A program made the position numbers and the translations under genes. DNA of 64,000 bases, from assembly GCA_017557185.1 (NCBI GenBank), contig JAFZAP010000054.1:62001-126000 (forward strand), given 5' to 3'. Origin of the DNA: Prevotella sp. Lineage in GTDB: Bacteria > Bacteroidota > Bacteroidia > Bacteroidales > Bacteroidaceae. How positions within the stretch are numbered: the first letter of the stretch is position 1; each line of letters begins with the position of its first letter. The notes under the pieces are model-generated. The model searched no databases. It saw nothing but the letters and a program-made list of their open reading frames with translations, and had not been told where the DNA came from. Positions 51,593 to 59,616 of the stretch are shown here, piece by piece.

Positions 51593-52759
51593 ATGAAAAT
51601 ACTTCACCTTTGTCTCGGCGCGTTCTTTGTTGACAATTTTTCTTATCAGGAGAATATTTTGACAAAATATCATGCTCGTATGGGGCATGATGTGTCAGTA
51701 ATTACTTCTCTTTTTACGTTTGGGAACAATGGTCAAGGAACATATTTTGAGCATCCAATTGAATATGACAATCCTGATGGAGTTCATGTATTCAGACTAG
51801 ACTATAGGAAACCACGAAAGATTTTTTCTACACTTAGACGGTTTGAGGGACTGTTTGACGTTATTAGTCGTGTAGAGCCAGATATTATCTTTTCACATAA
51901 TCTTTCGTATGCGGACACAACTGTGGTTAGGAAATATGTAAAACAACATCCGGCTGTATATGTATTCGCTGACAATCATGCAGATTATGTGAACAGCGCA
52001 AGAAATTGGTTGTCATATCATGTTAAACATGCTATTATGTGGCGACACTATGCTAAAGTCCTTGAACCTTATTTAGCAAAGTGTTATGGTGTAACGCCGA
52101 TGCGTTGTCGTTTTTTGAAAGAAATGTATCGAATTGCCCCCAATAAGGTGGAGTTTCTCCCTATGGGAGTAGATGATGATGCAATTCCTTCAAATCGTGA
52201 AGAGGTCAGGGCAATAGTCAGAAATGAACTTGGGATAAGCGAACATGATTTCGTGGTTTTTACTGGGGGCAAAATAGATCGTCTAAAGAATACTCATATA
52301 TTGATTTCTGCATTGGAGCAGATTGAAAATACCAATGTTCATTTGATAATTTGTGGAACTCTAACTCCGCAAATGGAATATCTTAGTTCTTCAATAGATT
52401 CTAATAGCAATATTCATTATCTTGGATGGTGTGATGCTCCCCGTGTAATAAACTGCATGATTGCTTCTGATTTGGCATGTTTCCCTGGTACCCATTCTAC
52501 ATTGTGGGAGCAAGCTGTCGGTGTCGGTTTACCTTCTGTTTTCAAGAGATGGGTCGAAATGGAGCATGTGAATATCAATGGGAATTGCGTGTTAGTTGAA
52601 GGAGACGATTCTAAAGAGCTATCAGTGATTTTGTCAAAGATTTTTAATTCTTCTGAGATTCTGTTGATGAAGGAGAAGGCAATGAAGGCTTCTCAGTTCT
52701 TTCTTTATTCTAAAATAGCAAAAGAAGCGATACAATTTGAAAAAACTAATGTCAGTTAA
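51593..52759 (+). CDS. Family 4 glycosyltransferase
   Basis: A 388-residue GT-B fold transferase, ATG directly after the dehydrogenase stop. Visible are KILHLCLGAFFVDNFSYQE, FTGGKIDRLKNTHILISALEQI and IICGTLTP. The carboxy part SDLACFPGTHSTLWEQAVGVGLP takes the place of the usual donor-binding E-x7-E. The histidine-rich HNLSYADTTVV segment is unusual. The acceptor is unknown. The end overlaps the possible start of the acyltransferase gene. Confidence 0.82.
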   Translation: MKILHLCLGAFFVDNFSYQENILTKYHARMGHDVSVITSLFTFGNNGQGTYFEHPIEYDNPDGVHVFRLDYRKPRKIFSTLRRFEGLFDVISRVEPDIIFSHNLSYADTTVVRKYVKQHPAVYVFADNHADYVNSARNWLSYHVKHAIMWRHYAKVLEPYLAKCYGVTPMRCRFLKEMYRIAPNKVEFLPMGVDDDAIPSNREEVRAIVRNELGISEHDFVVFTGGKIDRLKNTHILISALEQIENTNVHLIICGTLTPQMEYLSSSIDSNSNIHYLGWCDAPRVINCMIASDLACFPGTHSTLWEQAVGVGLPSVFKRWVEMEHVNINGNCVLVEGDDSKELSVILSKIFNSSEILLMKEKAMKASQFFLYSKIAKEAIQFEKTNVS

Positions 52760-52760
52760 T

Positions 52761-53408
52761 ATGATAGTAGTCAGCTATTTAACTAAAGCCATATGTCTAT
52801 TTCGTAGTGCATATGATAGATTTTTTCTTCAACCAATGTATAAAAGTATGTTGGGATATTGTGGAAAGAATGTGACGATGCGAAATTTAAGAACGACCCC
52901 TAGTAAGGCTCTTTCAAGAGTGTTTTTATATGACAATGTCGTGATGAAGAATTTTAGTATGATTAGTTATACGGGTAAATTCATTATGAAGAAAAATTCG
53001 GGAGCTTCATCAAACTTAGTCATTATAACAGGGAATCATCAACGAGAGAAAGGTCATTGGTTTATTACGGAAGCATTAAGTCATGAACATGATGTAGAGC
53101 AAGATGTTATCGTCGAGGAGGATGTGTGGCTTGGAGCGAATGTTATTCTTCTTCCTGGTATTAAGATAGGTCGCGGTGCAACAGTAGGAGCGGGTAGTGT
53201 TTGTATTAGAAATATTCCTCCATATGCTATAGTGATGGGGAATCCGGCTAAGGTGGTGGGGTTTAATTATACCCCAGAGGAGATAATAGAACATGAGAAA
53301 AAGTTATATCCAGAAGAAGAAAGAATTCCTATAAATATTCTCGAAAAGAATTATAACAAATACTATATAAATAAAGCATTAGAAATCAAACAATTTTTAA
53401 ATTATTAA
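52761..53408 (+). CDS. Left-handed beta-helix (hexapeptide) acyltransferase
   Basis: A 215-residue O- or N-acyltransferase of the LbH/maltose O-acetyltransferase-like group. The hexapeptide repeats run from about 110 to 170 (VIVEEDVWLGANVILLPGIK, IGRGATVGAGSV), and ITGNHQREKGHW contains the catalytic His. ATG 52761 follows the previous stop; 52749 is an alternative. It precedes an acyl carrier protein gene by 3 nt, which suggests that its donor could be acyl-ACP rather than acetyl-CoA; this is an inference. Confidence 0.82.
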   Translation: MIVVSYLTKAICLFRSAYDRFFLQPMYKSMLGYCGKNVTMRNLRTTPSKALSRVFLYDNVVMKNFSMISYTGKFIMKKNSGASSNLVIITGNHQREKGHWFITEALSHEHDVEQDVIVEEDVWLGANVILLPGIKIGRGATVGAGSVCIRNIPPYAIVMGNPAKVVGFNYTPEEIIEHEKKLYPEEERIPINILEKNYNKYYINKALEIKQFLNY

Positions 53409-53411
53409 GTT

Positions 53412-53639
53412 ATGAATAAAGAAGAGTTTTTGGAGAATTTTGCCAATCAGTTTGATGATACAGACCCATCTGAAATCACGTTTGACACTCGATTTCATGA
53501 ATTGGATGAATGGAGTTCGCTGATAGGAATGAGTATGATAGCAATGGTTAAGGTGTCTTACAACAAGACCATATCAGGGGCAGAACTAAGATCTTGTATT
53601 ACGGTGGAAGATGTATATAAACTAATATCTTTAAAATAG
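53412..53639 (+). CDS. Acyl carrier protein of the polysaccharide locus
   Basis: A 75-residue acidic helical protein. The motif ELDEWSSLIGMSMI near residues 28-41 is equivalent to the DSL motif, with the second Ser of WSSL as the phosphopantetheine site. It is not the housekeeping AcpP but one of the dedicated ACPs found in biosynthetic loci. Its stop shares a base with the GTG start of the ketoreductase gene. Together with the KAS III gene it forms a small acyl-building module. Confidence 0.82.
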   Translation: MNKEEFLENFANQFDDTDPSEITFDTRFHELDEWSSLIGMSMIAMVKVSYNKTISGAELRSCITVEDVYKLISLK

Positions 53640-54388
53640 TGCCTGAATTTAATCCATTTTCGTTAGAAGGGAAAACAATCCTTGTTACAGGTGCTTCCTC
53701 TGGGATTGGGCGTTCTGTAGCTATAACTATTTCAAAAATGGGAGGAATAGTTATTGCTAATGGTCGGAATAGGGAGAAACTGCAGCTAACAATTTCCCAG
53801 ATGGAGGGTAATAGCCACCAAATGATTAGTGGTGATTTACTATTACAAGATGATATAGAGAAAATAGTAGAGAGCACCCCCCTATTGGATGGAATAGTTC
53901 ATTGTGCTGGTATTGGGCACAGAATGCCGACAAAGATGATAACAGAAGAGGATGTGGAAATGGTAATGCGCACAAATTTTAGTGGAACAGTATTACTACA
54001 AGCTGCTTTACTTTCCAAGAAGAAAGTGAAGAAATCTTCTTCGATAGTTTTTATAACTTCTAAGGCAGCAGATTTCCCAAGTATTGGGAATGCTATTTAT
54101 AGTGCTTCCAAGGGTGCGCTTATTTCCTACGCAAAGTGTTTAGGTTTGGAATTGGCTCCGAGAGGTATACGCGTAAATTGTATTAGTCCTGCAATGGTTT
54201 GGACTGATTTGATCATGCAGGATGAAATAACAATAGAAGAGTTGAGAGATTCTGAAAAGGATTATCCCCTCAAACGTTATGGTAAACCTGAAGATATAGC
54301 CTATTTAGCCGTGTATTTGTTAAGCGATGCATCTTCGTGGATGACAAATAGTTGTATTGATATTACAGGAGGGGGGATGAAATTATGA
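53639..54388 (+). CDS. Short-chain dehydrogenase/reductase (3-oxoacyl-ACP reductase-like)
   Basis: A 249-residue classical SDR: cofactor motif TGASSGIGRSVA (residues 18-29), CAGIGHRMP in the NNAG position, catalytic Ser in VFITSKAAD and YSASKGALISYAK (YxxxK) near 155-167. It is FabG-like by pattern and by position between ACP and KAS III, so it probably reduces a beta-ketoacyl-ACP. The start is GTG at 53639, overlapping the ACP stop by one base. It overlaps the KAS III start by 4 nt. Confidence 0.87.
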   Translation: MPEFNPFSLEGKTILVTGASSGIGRSVAITISKMGGIVIANGRNREKLQLTISQMEGNSHQMISGDLLLQDDIEKIVESTPLLDGIVHCAGIGHRMPTKMITEEDVEMVMRTNFSGTVLLQAALLSKKKVKKSSSIVFITSKAADFPSIGNAIYSASKGALISYAKCLGLELAPRGIRVNCISPAMVWTDLIMQDEITIEELRDSEKDYPLKRYGKPEDIAYLAVYLLSDASSWMTNSCIDITGGGMKL

Positions 54389-55413
54389 TTCGATCATATA
54401 TTAAAGCATTGTCATATTACTTACCAGAGCGGGTTATAACTAATGAGGAACTGCTTAGGGAGTTCCCTGAATGGAGTGTGGATAAAGTTGCAGCCAAGGT
54501 TGGAGTTGACTCAAGACATCTGGCTGCCGAAGACGAAACCGCAGGTGATATGGCAGAGAAAGCTGCAAGGAAGTTGTTTGATGAATACAAAGTTAACCCT
54601 TCTGAGATTGATTTCATTATACTTTGCACTCAAAGCCCGGATTATTTTTTGCCATCAACTGCTTGTGTTTTGCAGGACCGATTAGGTATTCCTACAACAG
54701 CTGGAGCATTTGACTATAATCTTGGATGTTCAGGGTGTATTTATGGCTTGGCATTAGCTAAAGGGTTGATTTCAGCAGGTATAGCCCAAAACATTTTATT
54801 GCTTACAGCTGAAACCTATAACAAGTACCTTCATCCACTTGATAAAAGTAATCGAAGCATTTTTGGGGATGGTGCTGCCGCTTGTTTGATTTCAAATGTG
54901 GGTTTTGCAGAGATTGGAGATTTTATTCTCGGTACAGATGGAAGTGGGGCTAACAATTTGATTATTAAAACTGGAGCAGCTAAGTATAAAAAGCCAACAG
55001 AAAAGTACAGAGAAGATGATGAAGGTCATATATGGTACGATGATTATCTTTATATGAATGGGGGCGCAGTATTTAATTTTACTCTCGAGGTTGTTCCAAA
55101 TTTGATTAGTCAAATTCTGGAGAAGAACCAAATGAATAAAGAAAACGTTGACTATTATGTTTTCCATCAGGCTAATAAGTTTATGCTAAATACGATTCGC
55201 AAAGTTTGCGCTTTGCCTAAGGAAAGGTTTTATATTAATTTGGAGCGAGTGGGAAATACGGTGTCATCAACTATACTTATTGGGATAAAGGATTGTATTG
55301 ATAATGGGCTAATTAAATGTGATGATAAAGTGATGATTTCTGGTTTTGGCGTTGGGTTAAGCTGGGGAGGAACCATTTTGAAATTCTCTAATATGTCACA
55401 AGGAAAAGAGTGA
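54385..55413 (+). CDS. 3-oxoacyl-ACP synthase III (FabH-like)
   Basis: A 342-residue thiolase-fold condensing enzyme. The catalytic Cys is in DYNLGCSGCIYGLALAKG near 112-129. His is in YYVFHQANKFMLNT near 254-267, and Asn is in RVGNTVSSTIL. It condenses an acyl-CoA with malonyl-ACP. Dedicated copies in surface-polymer loci make a short acyl or hydroxyacyl group for sugar decoration. It overlaps the SDR gene by 4 nt and the following ATP-grasp gene by one base, so translation is tightly coupled. Confidence 0.88.
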   Translation: MIRSYIKALSYYLPERVITNEELLREFPEWSVDKVAAKVGVDSRHLAAEDETAGDMAEKAARKLFDEYKVNPSEIDFIILCTQSPDYFLPSTACVLQDRLGIPTTAGAFDYNLGCSGCIYGLALAKGLISAGIAQNILLLTAETYNKYLHPLDKSNRSIFGDGAAACLISNVGFAEIGDFILGTDGSGANNLIIKTGAAKYKKPTEKYREDDEGHIWYDDYLYMNGGAVFNFTLEVVPNLISQILEKNQMNKENVDYYVFHQANKFMLNTIRKVCALPKERFYINLERVGNTVSSTILIGIKDCIDNGLIKCDDKVMISGFGVGLSWGGTILKFSNMSQGKE

Positions 55414-56672
55414 TGAAAAAGCTCCTTGTTCTCGCAGCTGGTATTTTGCAGATTCCTGTGATAAAAAAAGCACGGGAGATGGGATATCATGTGATTGCGG
55501 CCGATGGCAATCCTGAGGCGATAGGATTGCCGTTGGCCGACAAGGCCATCGTGGCGAATATCATTGACGAGGAGGAGATGCTTCGCATTGCCCGTGAAGA
55601 GCAGATAGATGGTGTGATTCATCCTTGCTCAGAAGTGTCTATGAATGTGATGGGACGCATCAACAATGAATTGGGATTGTCGGGAATAACACGTGAAACA
55701 GCTATCCAGGCCACGAACAAGCATCTTATGCGTGAGGCATTTGAGCAGGGAGGGGCTCCGAGTCCAAAGAGTTGCTGTACGGCTGATGTGGATGAGGCTT
55801 GGGATTTATTCTGCGAAGAGTTTACAGGAAGTGCTATTTTGAAGCCGTCGAGGAATAGTGGAAGCAGGGGGGTGGCTAAGATACAGAAAAGTTCAAATGG
55901 TTCAATGTCCTTCGGACAGTTCAAGAGTGCTTCCCACGGTTCAAGTGGTTCAATTACGAAAGAAGAGTTTTTGCAGTTATACGATAGGGCTTTGGCAGAA
56001 AGTCGCGATCAAAGTGTGATGATAGAGCAGTTCATCGAGGGACCGGAGTTTTCTGTGGAGGTCATCGTTTGGCAGGGTGTTCCTCATGTACTTACGGTAA
56101 CGGATAAGAAGACAACGGAGGCTCCCTATTTTGTGGAGTTAGGGCATAATCAACCATCATTATATCCGGATGAGATTCAAAAGAAACTGAAGGAGGCGGC
56201 CGTAAAAGGCATCAAAGCCTTAGGGTTGAACAACTGTGCGGCTCATTGCGAGTTAAAGATACAGGATGGAGAACCCTATCTAATGGAGATTGGTGCCCGC
56301 TTAGGGGGTGACTTCATTTCTACTGAGTTGACACATTTGAGTACAGGTGTCGATATGGTGGCTGCAGCCATCAATGTGGCATTGGGCGAGGAGCCAGACC
56401 TCAATCCAAAAGATGCATCCAAAGGTGTTTGCATCCGCTATTTCACTCCTACGCCTGGCAAGTTAGTTGCTATCAAGAACGAAGATCTGCTGAACGACTC
56501 GCACGTCTACGATGCCGAAATCTATCACCAAGTTGGAGATGTGATACCGGAAGTCCGTTCCAGCCTCGACCGTAGCGGTCATGTTATCGTAACACATGAT
56601 ACCGTACAGCAGGCCATTGCTTTGGCTGATAAAATTGTAGAAGGTGTCGAGTTCGCCGTTGAAAAGAAATGA
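55413..56672 (+). CDS. ATP-grasp ligase (second of three) with hairpin-repeat insertion
   Basis: A 419-residue ATP-grasp protein: preATP domain (LLVLAAGILQIPVIKKAREMG), ATP-binding KPSRNSGSRGVAKIQ near 146-160 and metal-binding LMEIGARLGGDFIS near 290-303. It probably forms an amide or ester from an acyl phosphate. Directly after GVAKIQ, in the flexible glycine loop, 21 Ser/Gly/Phe-rich residues are encoded by a 63-bp hairpin repeat. Base composition is clearly more G/C-rich than in the genes before it. It overlaps the KAS III stop by one base, suggesting it uses the product of that module. Confidence 0.83.
   Translation: MKKLLVLAAGILQIPVIKKAREMGYHVIAADGNPEAIGLPLADKAIVANIIDEEEMLRIAREEQIDGVIHPCSEVSMNVMGRINNELGLSGITRETAIQATNKHLMREAFEQGGAPSPKSCCTADVDEAWDLFCEEFTGSAILKPSRNSGSRGVAKIQKSSNGSMSFGQFKSASHGSSGSITKEEFLQLYDRALAESRDQSVMIEQFIEGPEFSVEVIVWQGVPHVLTVTDKKTTEAPYFVELGHNQPSLYPDEIQKKLKEAAVKGIKALGLNNCAAHCELKIQDGEPYLMEIGARLGGDFISTELTHLSTGVDMVAAAINVALGEEPDLNPKDASKGVCIRYFTPTPGKLVAIKNEDLLNDSHVYDAEIYHQVGDVIPEVRSSLDRSGHVIVTHDTVQQAIALADKIVEGVEFAVEKK
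55891..55953 (+). repeat. Hairpin-unit insertion inside the second ATP-grasp gene
   Basis: Exactly 63 bp: GTTCAA linkers (reverse complement of TTGAAC) around the core TGTCC-ttc-GGACA (55906-55918) and a weaker GTGC-ttccc-ACGG core. It is in the opposite orientation to the arrays at 36-40 kb, and in frame. Confidence 0.8.
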
Positions 56673-56755
56673 ACTTTGCTATATTGATGAAGCTGACACT
56701 CTGAACTATACAACTATCCCTAAACTTTACACACTAAACACTACACTTTGAAAGC

Positions 56756-57346
56756 ATGTATAAGAACTTCTTCAAACCCCTTATCGATTTTTGCGGCGCA
56801 CTGCTGATGCTCCCATTTGTTTTACTGGTCATTATCATCTTTGCTCCTATCATCTATTTCACTGATCGTGGACCGGTTTTCTACAATGCTGAAAGGATGG
56901 GGAAAGATGGTCGTATCTTTAAAATGTTTAAATTGCGTTCGATGTATATGAATGCTCCCGATATCCGTAATGCAGATGGCTCTACATTCAATGCAGATAA
57001 AGATCCACGTGTGACTCCTATAGGCCATTTCATCAGAAAGACTAGTTTAGATGAATTTCCTCAATTCTTGAATGTATTGATTGGTGATATGAGTTTTGTA
57101 GGGCCTAGGCCTTCCTTGACAACAACTCCTTATTCTGAGTATAATGAGATTCGTCGTAAACGTGTATCCGTGAAGCCTGGTGTAACGGGCTATGCACAAG
57201 CTTATTTTAGAAATAGCATCTCTCAAGATGAGAAATTTCATTGGGATGCCTATTATGCTGATCATATCTCTTTCTGGTTAGATGCGAAAATAATACTCCA
57301 AACTATATTTAGTGTTATTATAAAAAAAAATATCAATACTTATTAG
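56756..57346 (+). CDS. Initiating sugar-phosphate transferase (PglC/WcaJ-like)
   Basis: A 196-residue bacterial sugar transferase that starts repeat-unit synthesis by moving a sugar phosphate onto undecaprenyl phosphate. One N-terminal hydrophobic segment is followed by FYNAERMGKDGRIFKMFKLRSM. RKTSLDEFPQFLNVLIGDMSFVGPRPSL and VKPGVTGYAQAYFRN carry the catalytic and substrate residues. It is the short, single-membrane-segment form, as in PglC. It is preceded by an 83-nt gap without a recognised promoter. Confidence 0.9.
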   Translation: MYKNFFKPLIDFCGALLMLPFVLLVIIIFAPIIYFTDRGPVFYNAERMGKDGRIFKMFKLRSMYMNAPDIRNADGSTFNADKDPRVTPIGHFIRKTSLDEFPQFLNVLIGDMSFVGPRPSLTTTPYSEYNEIRRKRVSVKPGVTGYAQAYFRNSISQDEKFHWDAYYADHISFWLDAKIILQTIFSVIIKKNINTY

Positions 57347-57388
57347 CCTTAATTTGATGGTGTAATGTATTAAATATTGCAATTTGAT

Positions 57389-58627
57389 ATGAAGAATATT
57401 TTAGTTATAGGGGCTGGCATAGGCCAGTTTTATCTATCTAAAAAAATAAAAGAGCGAGGGGATTATCTTATATGCATCACTCTTCCGGGCAAACAGCCTG
57501 TTATTGACATTGCAGATAAAGTTTATTATCATGATGTCTTTGATAAGGAAGGATGTCTGATAATTGCAAAAGAAGAAGGGATAGATGCTGTTGTTTCTGA
57601 CCAAAACGATATGATGATGCCCACTGTAGCTTATATTGCCGAGAAAATGGGCTTGCATGGATTAAGAACAGAACAAGTAAATGCATTTTGTAATAAGAAT
57701 GTCTTTAGGGACAATTGTGACAATCTAGGAATTCCAGTCCCGAAACACGCAAAGATAGTAGAATCTTCAATACCAGAACAGTTTAAGGATGTTCCTTATC
57801 CTTGGATTGTTAAGCCTGCGGATTCACAAAGTAGCGTTGGCGTTGAGAAAGTTTATGACGAAGTTGGTTGTATTGAGGCCATAAAAAAAGCCATGCAATT
57901 CTCAAAAACAGGTACAGCTATCTTGGAAGAGTTTTTTGACGGAAAAGAATTGGTTGCAGAAGGTTTTATCTACAAAGGAAAGTATTACAACTTAGGATTT
58001 GCTGATAGAAAGTATTTCAAACTTGAAAACATCTTTATCCCGTCTCAGACAGTTTTCCCTTCAAATGCTCCTCAAAGTCTTTTAGACGAAATAAGCTCGT
58101 GTGAACAGAAGATGGCAGAATATGTTAATCCTGAGTTTGCTATAGTTCATTCAGAATATTTGTATAATGAAGAGAATGATGAGTTTATGGTGGTAGAAAG
58201 TGCCCTACGAGGTGGCGGGGTATATATTTCTTCGCATCTCATACCACTTTATTGTGGAATAAATATTAATGAAGTTTTATTAGATTGCATAGTCGGAAAA
58301 CCTGTTGATATTGATAGCACGTTCTTATCCAGAGAACAAAAAGCGGCTGGATACATTTGTTTCTACCTACCAAAAGGAACGATTACTCAGGTAGAAGGCA
58401 TAGACATATTGAAGGAAAAAGAATATGTTAAAATGATGTGTGTTGATGATGTTAGAGTTGGTGAAGTAACTCAGACGTTGACACATAAAGGACAAAGATT
58501 AGGTCCTATTATTATTTCAGGGCAAGACAAAGATGATATAGTAAATAAAATTGAAGAAATACAGGAAATGCTCAAAGTTGTTGTTGAAGATGAGAATGGA
58601 GAAGAGTTTGGTGTAAGTTGGGAGTAA
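57389..58627 (+). CDS. ATP-grasp ligase (third of three)
   Basis: A 412-residue ATP-grasp protein with preATP domain (ILVIGAGIGQFYLSKKIKERG), ATP-binding KPADSQSSVGVEKVYDE near 140-156 and FMVVESALRGGGVYIS near 266-281. The latter differs from the usual E-x-x-x-R-x-G-G spacing only slightly. ATG 57389 replaces the TTG at 57377. The gene is A/T-rich, unlike the second ligase, so the three ligases do not look like recent duplicates of one another. Its substrate is unknown. Confidence 0.8.
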   Translation: MKNILVIGAGIGQFYLSKKIKERGDYLICITLPGKQPVIDIADKVYYHDVFDKEGCLIIAKEEGIDAVVSDQNDMMMPTVAYIAEKMGLHGLRTEQVNAFCNKNVFRDNCDNLGIPVPKHAKIVESSIPEQFKDVPYPWIVKPADSQSSVGVEKVYDEVGCIEAIKKAMQFSKTGTAILEEFFDGKELVAEGFIYKGKYYNLGFADRKYFKLENIFIPSQTVFPSNAPQSLLDEISSCEQKMAEYVNPEFAIVHSEYLYNEENDEFMVVESALRGGGVYISSHLIPLYCGININEVLLDCIVGKPVDIDSTFLSREQKAAGYICFYLPKGTITQVEGIDILKEKEYVKMMCVDDVRVGEVTQTLTHKGQRLGPIIISGQDKDDIVNKIEEIQEMLKVVVEDENGEEFGVSWE

Positions 58628-58691
58628 GAAAAATGATTTAAATAGAGAAGTTCATTTGCGTAATTGCTAGTAAGATTCATATTGGAATTAT

Positions 58692-59615
58692 ATGAAAAAG
58701 GTTCTTGTGTTAATGTCCACCTACAATGGTGAAAAGTATTTAGGCGATCAGCTAGATAGCTTATTGTCACAAAAAGGTGTAGAAGTAACGATAAGAATAA
58801 GGGACGATGGTTCTAAAGATAAAACTCGAAATATTGTGAAGAACTATCAACGGAACAATAGTAATATAGAATTAATAGAGGGAGAAAACCTTGGTTTTGC
58901 TCTAAGTTTCTTATCTTTAATCTATAGCATTGATAATCCTTCTCAATATGACTATTATGCTTTTTCAGATCAAGACGATGTTTGGCTGGCTGATAAATTG
59001 TTGTCTGCGGTAACAATGTTTGATGGATGTGATACTGATAATAGCCCTGTTTTGTATTTTTCAAATGCGCTTGCTGTTGACGAATCACTACATCCTTTAT
59101 TTAAGACAACATCAGACAAGCCATTGATTAGTAAGCCTACATGCTTGGTAAGGTATTTTATGTTGGGTTGCACGATGGTTTTTAATCCATTGGTAATAGA
59201 GTTCCTAAAAAGGTATCGTCCAGAAGGGCGTGTGACAATGCATGATTTGTGGCTTAACCAAACGTGTGTCTTTTTGGGACAAGTTGTTTATGATAAAACT
59301 CCTCATATATTGTATAGGCAACATGGAAATAATACGGCAGGAGTTGGTTCTTCGTGGTCTATTAGGTGGAAAAGACTCATGAAATCTTTCCAATCGTATG
59401 AGAGAAGACACTTTAGGGAGGTTAATGCGAAGAACTTATTATCTGCTTATGGTTCTATATTGTCAAAGGAAGATTATGAACTAATATCACTTGTCGCAGA
59501 TTATAGGGCAAGTATTCATAATCGATTGAGGCTTTTTCTTAGTAAAGAAATATACATGGGGGCATTTGTCTCTGATGTCGCAATTAAAATTAGAATTCTT
59601 TTTGGTTTGTTCTAA
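58692..59615 (+). CDS. Family 2 glycosyltransferase (rhamnosyltransferase-like)
   Basis: A 307-residue GT-A transferase: VLMSTYNGEKYLGDQLDSLL and IRIRDDGSKDKT at the N-terminus, YAFSDQDDVWLADKL (DxD region) near 93-107 and a LGCTMVFNPLVIEF segment. The pattern YAFSDQDDVW is common in WbbL/RfbF-like rhamnosyltransferases. It ends one nucleotide before the next ATG. Confidence 0.87.
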   Translation: MKKVLVLMSTYNGEKYLGDQLDSLLSQKGVEVTIRIRDDGSKDKTRNIVKNYQRNNSNIELIEGENLGFALSFLSLIYSIDNPSQYDYYAFSDQDDVWLADKLLSAVTMFDGCDTDNSPVLYFSNALAVDESLHPLFKTTSDKPLISKPTCLVRYFMLGCTMVFNPLVIEFLKRYRPEGRVTMHDLWLNQTCVFLGQVVYDKTPHILYRQHGNNTAGVGSSWSIRWKRLMKSFQSYERRHFREVNAKNLLSAYGSILSKEDYELISLVADYRASIHNRLRLFLSKEIYMGAFVSDVAIKIRILFGLF

Positions 59616-59616
59616 A

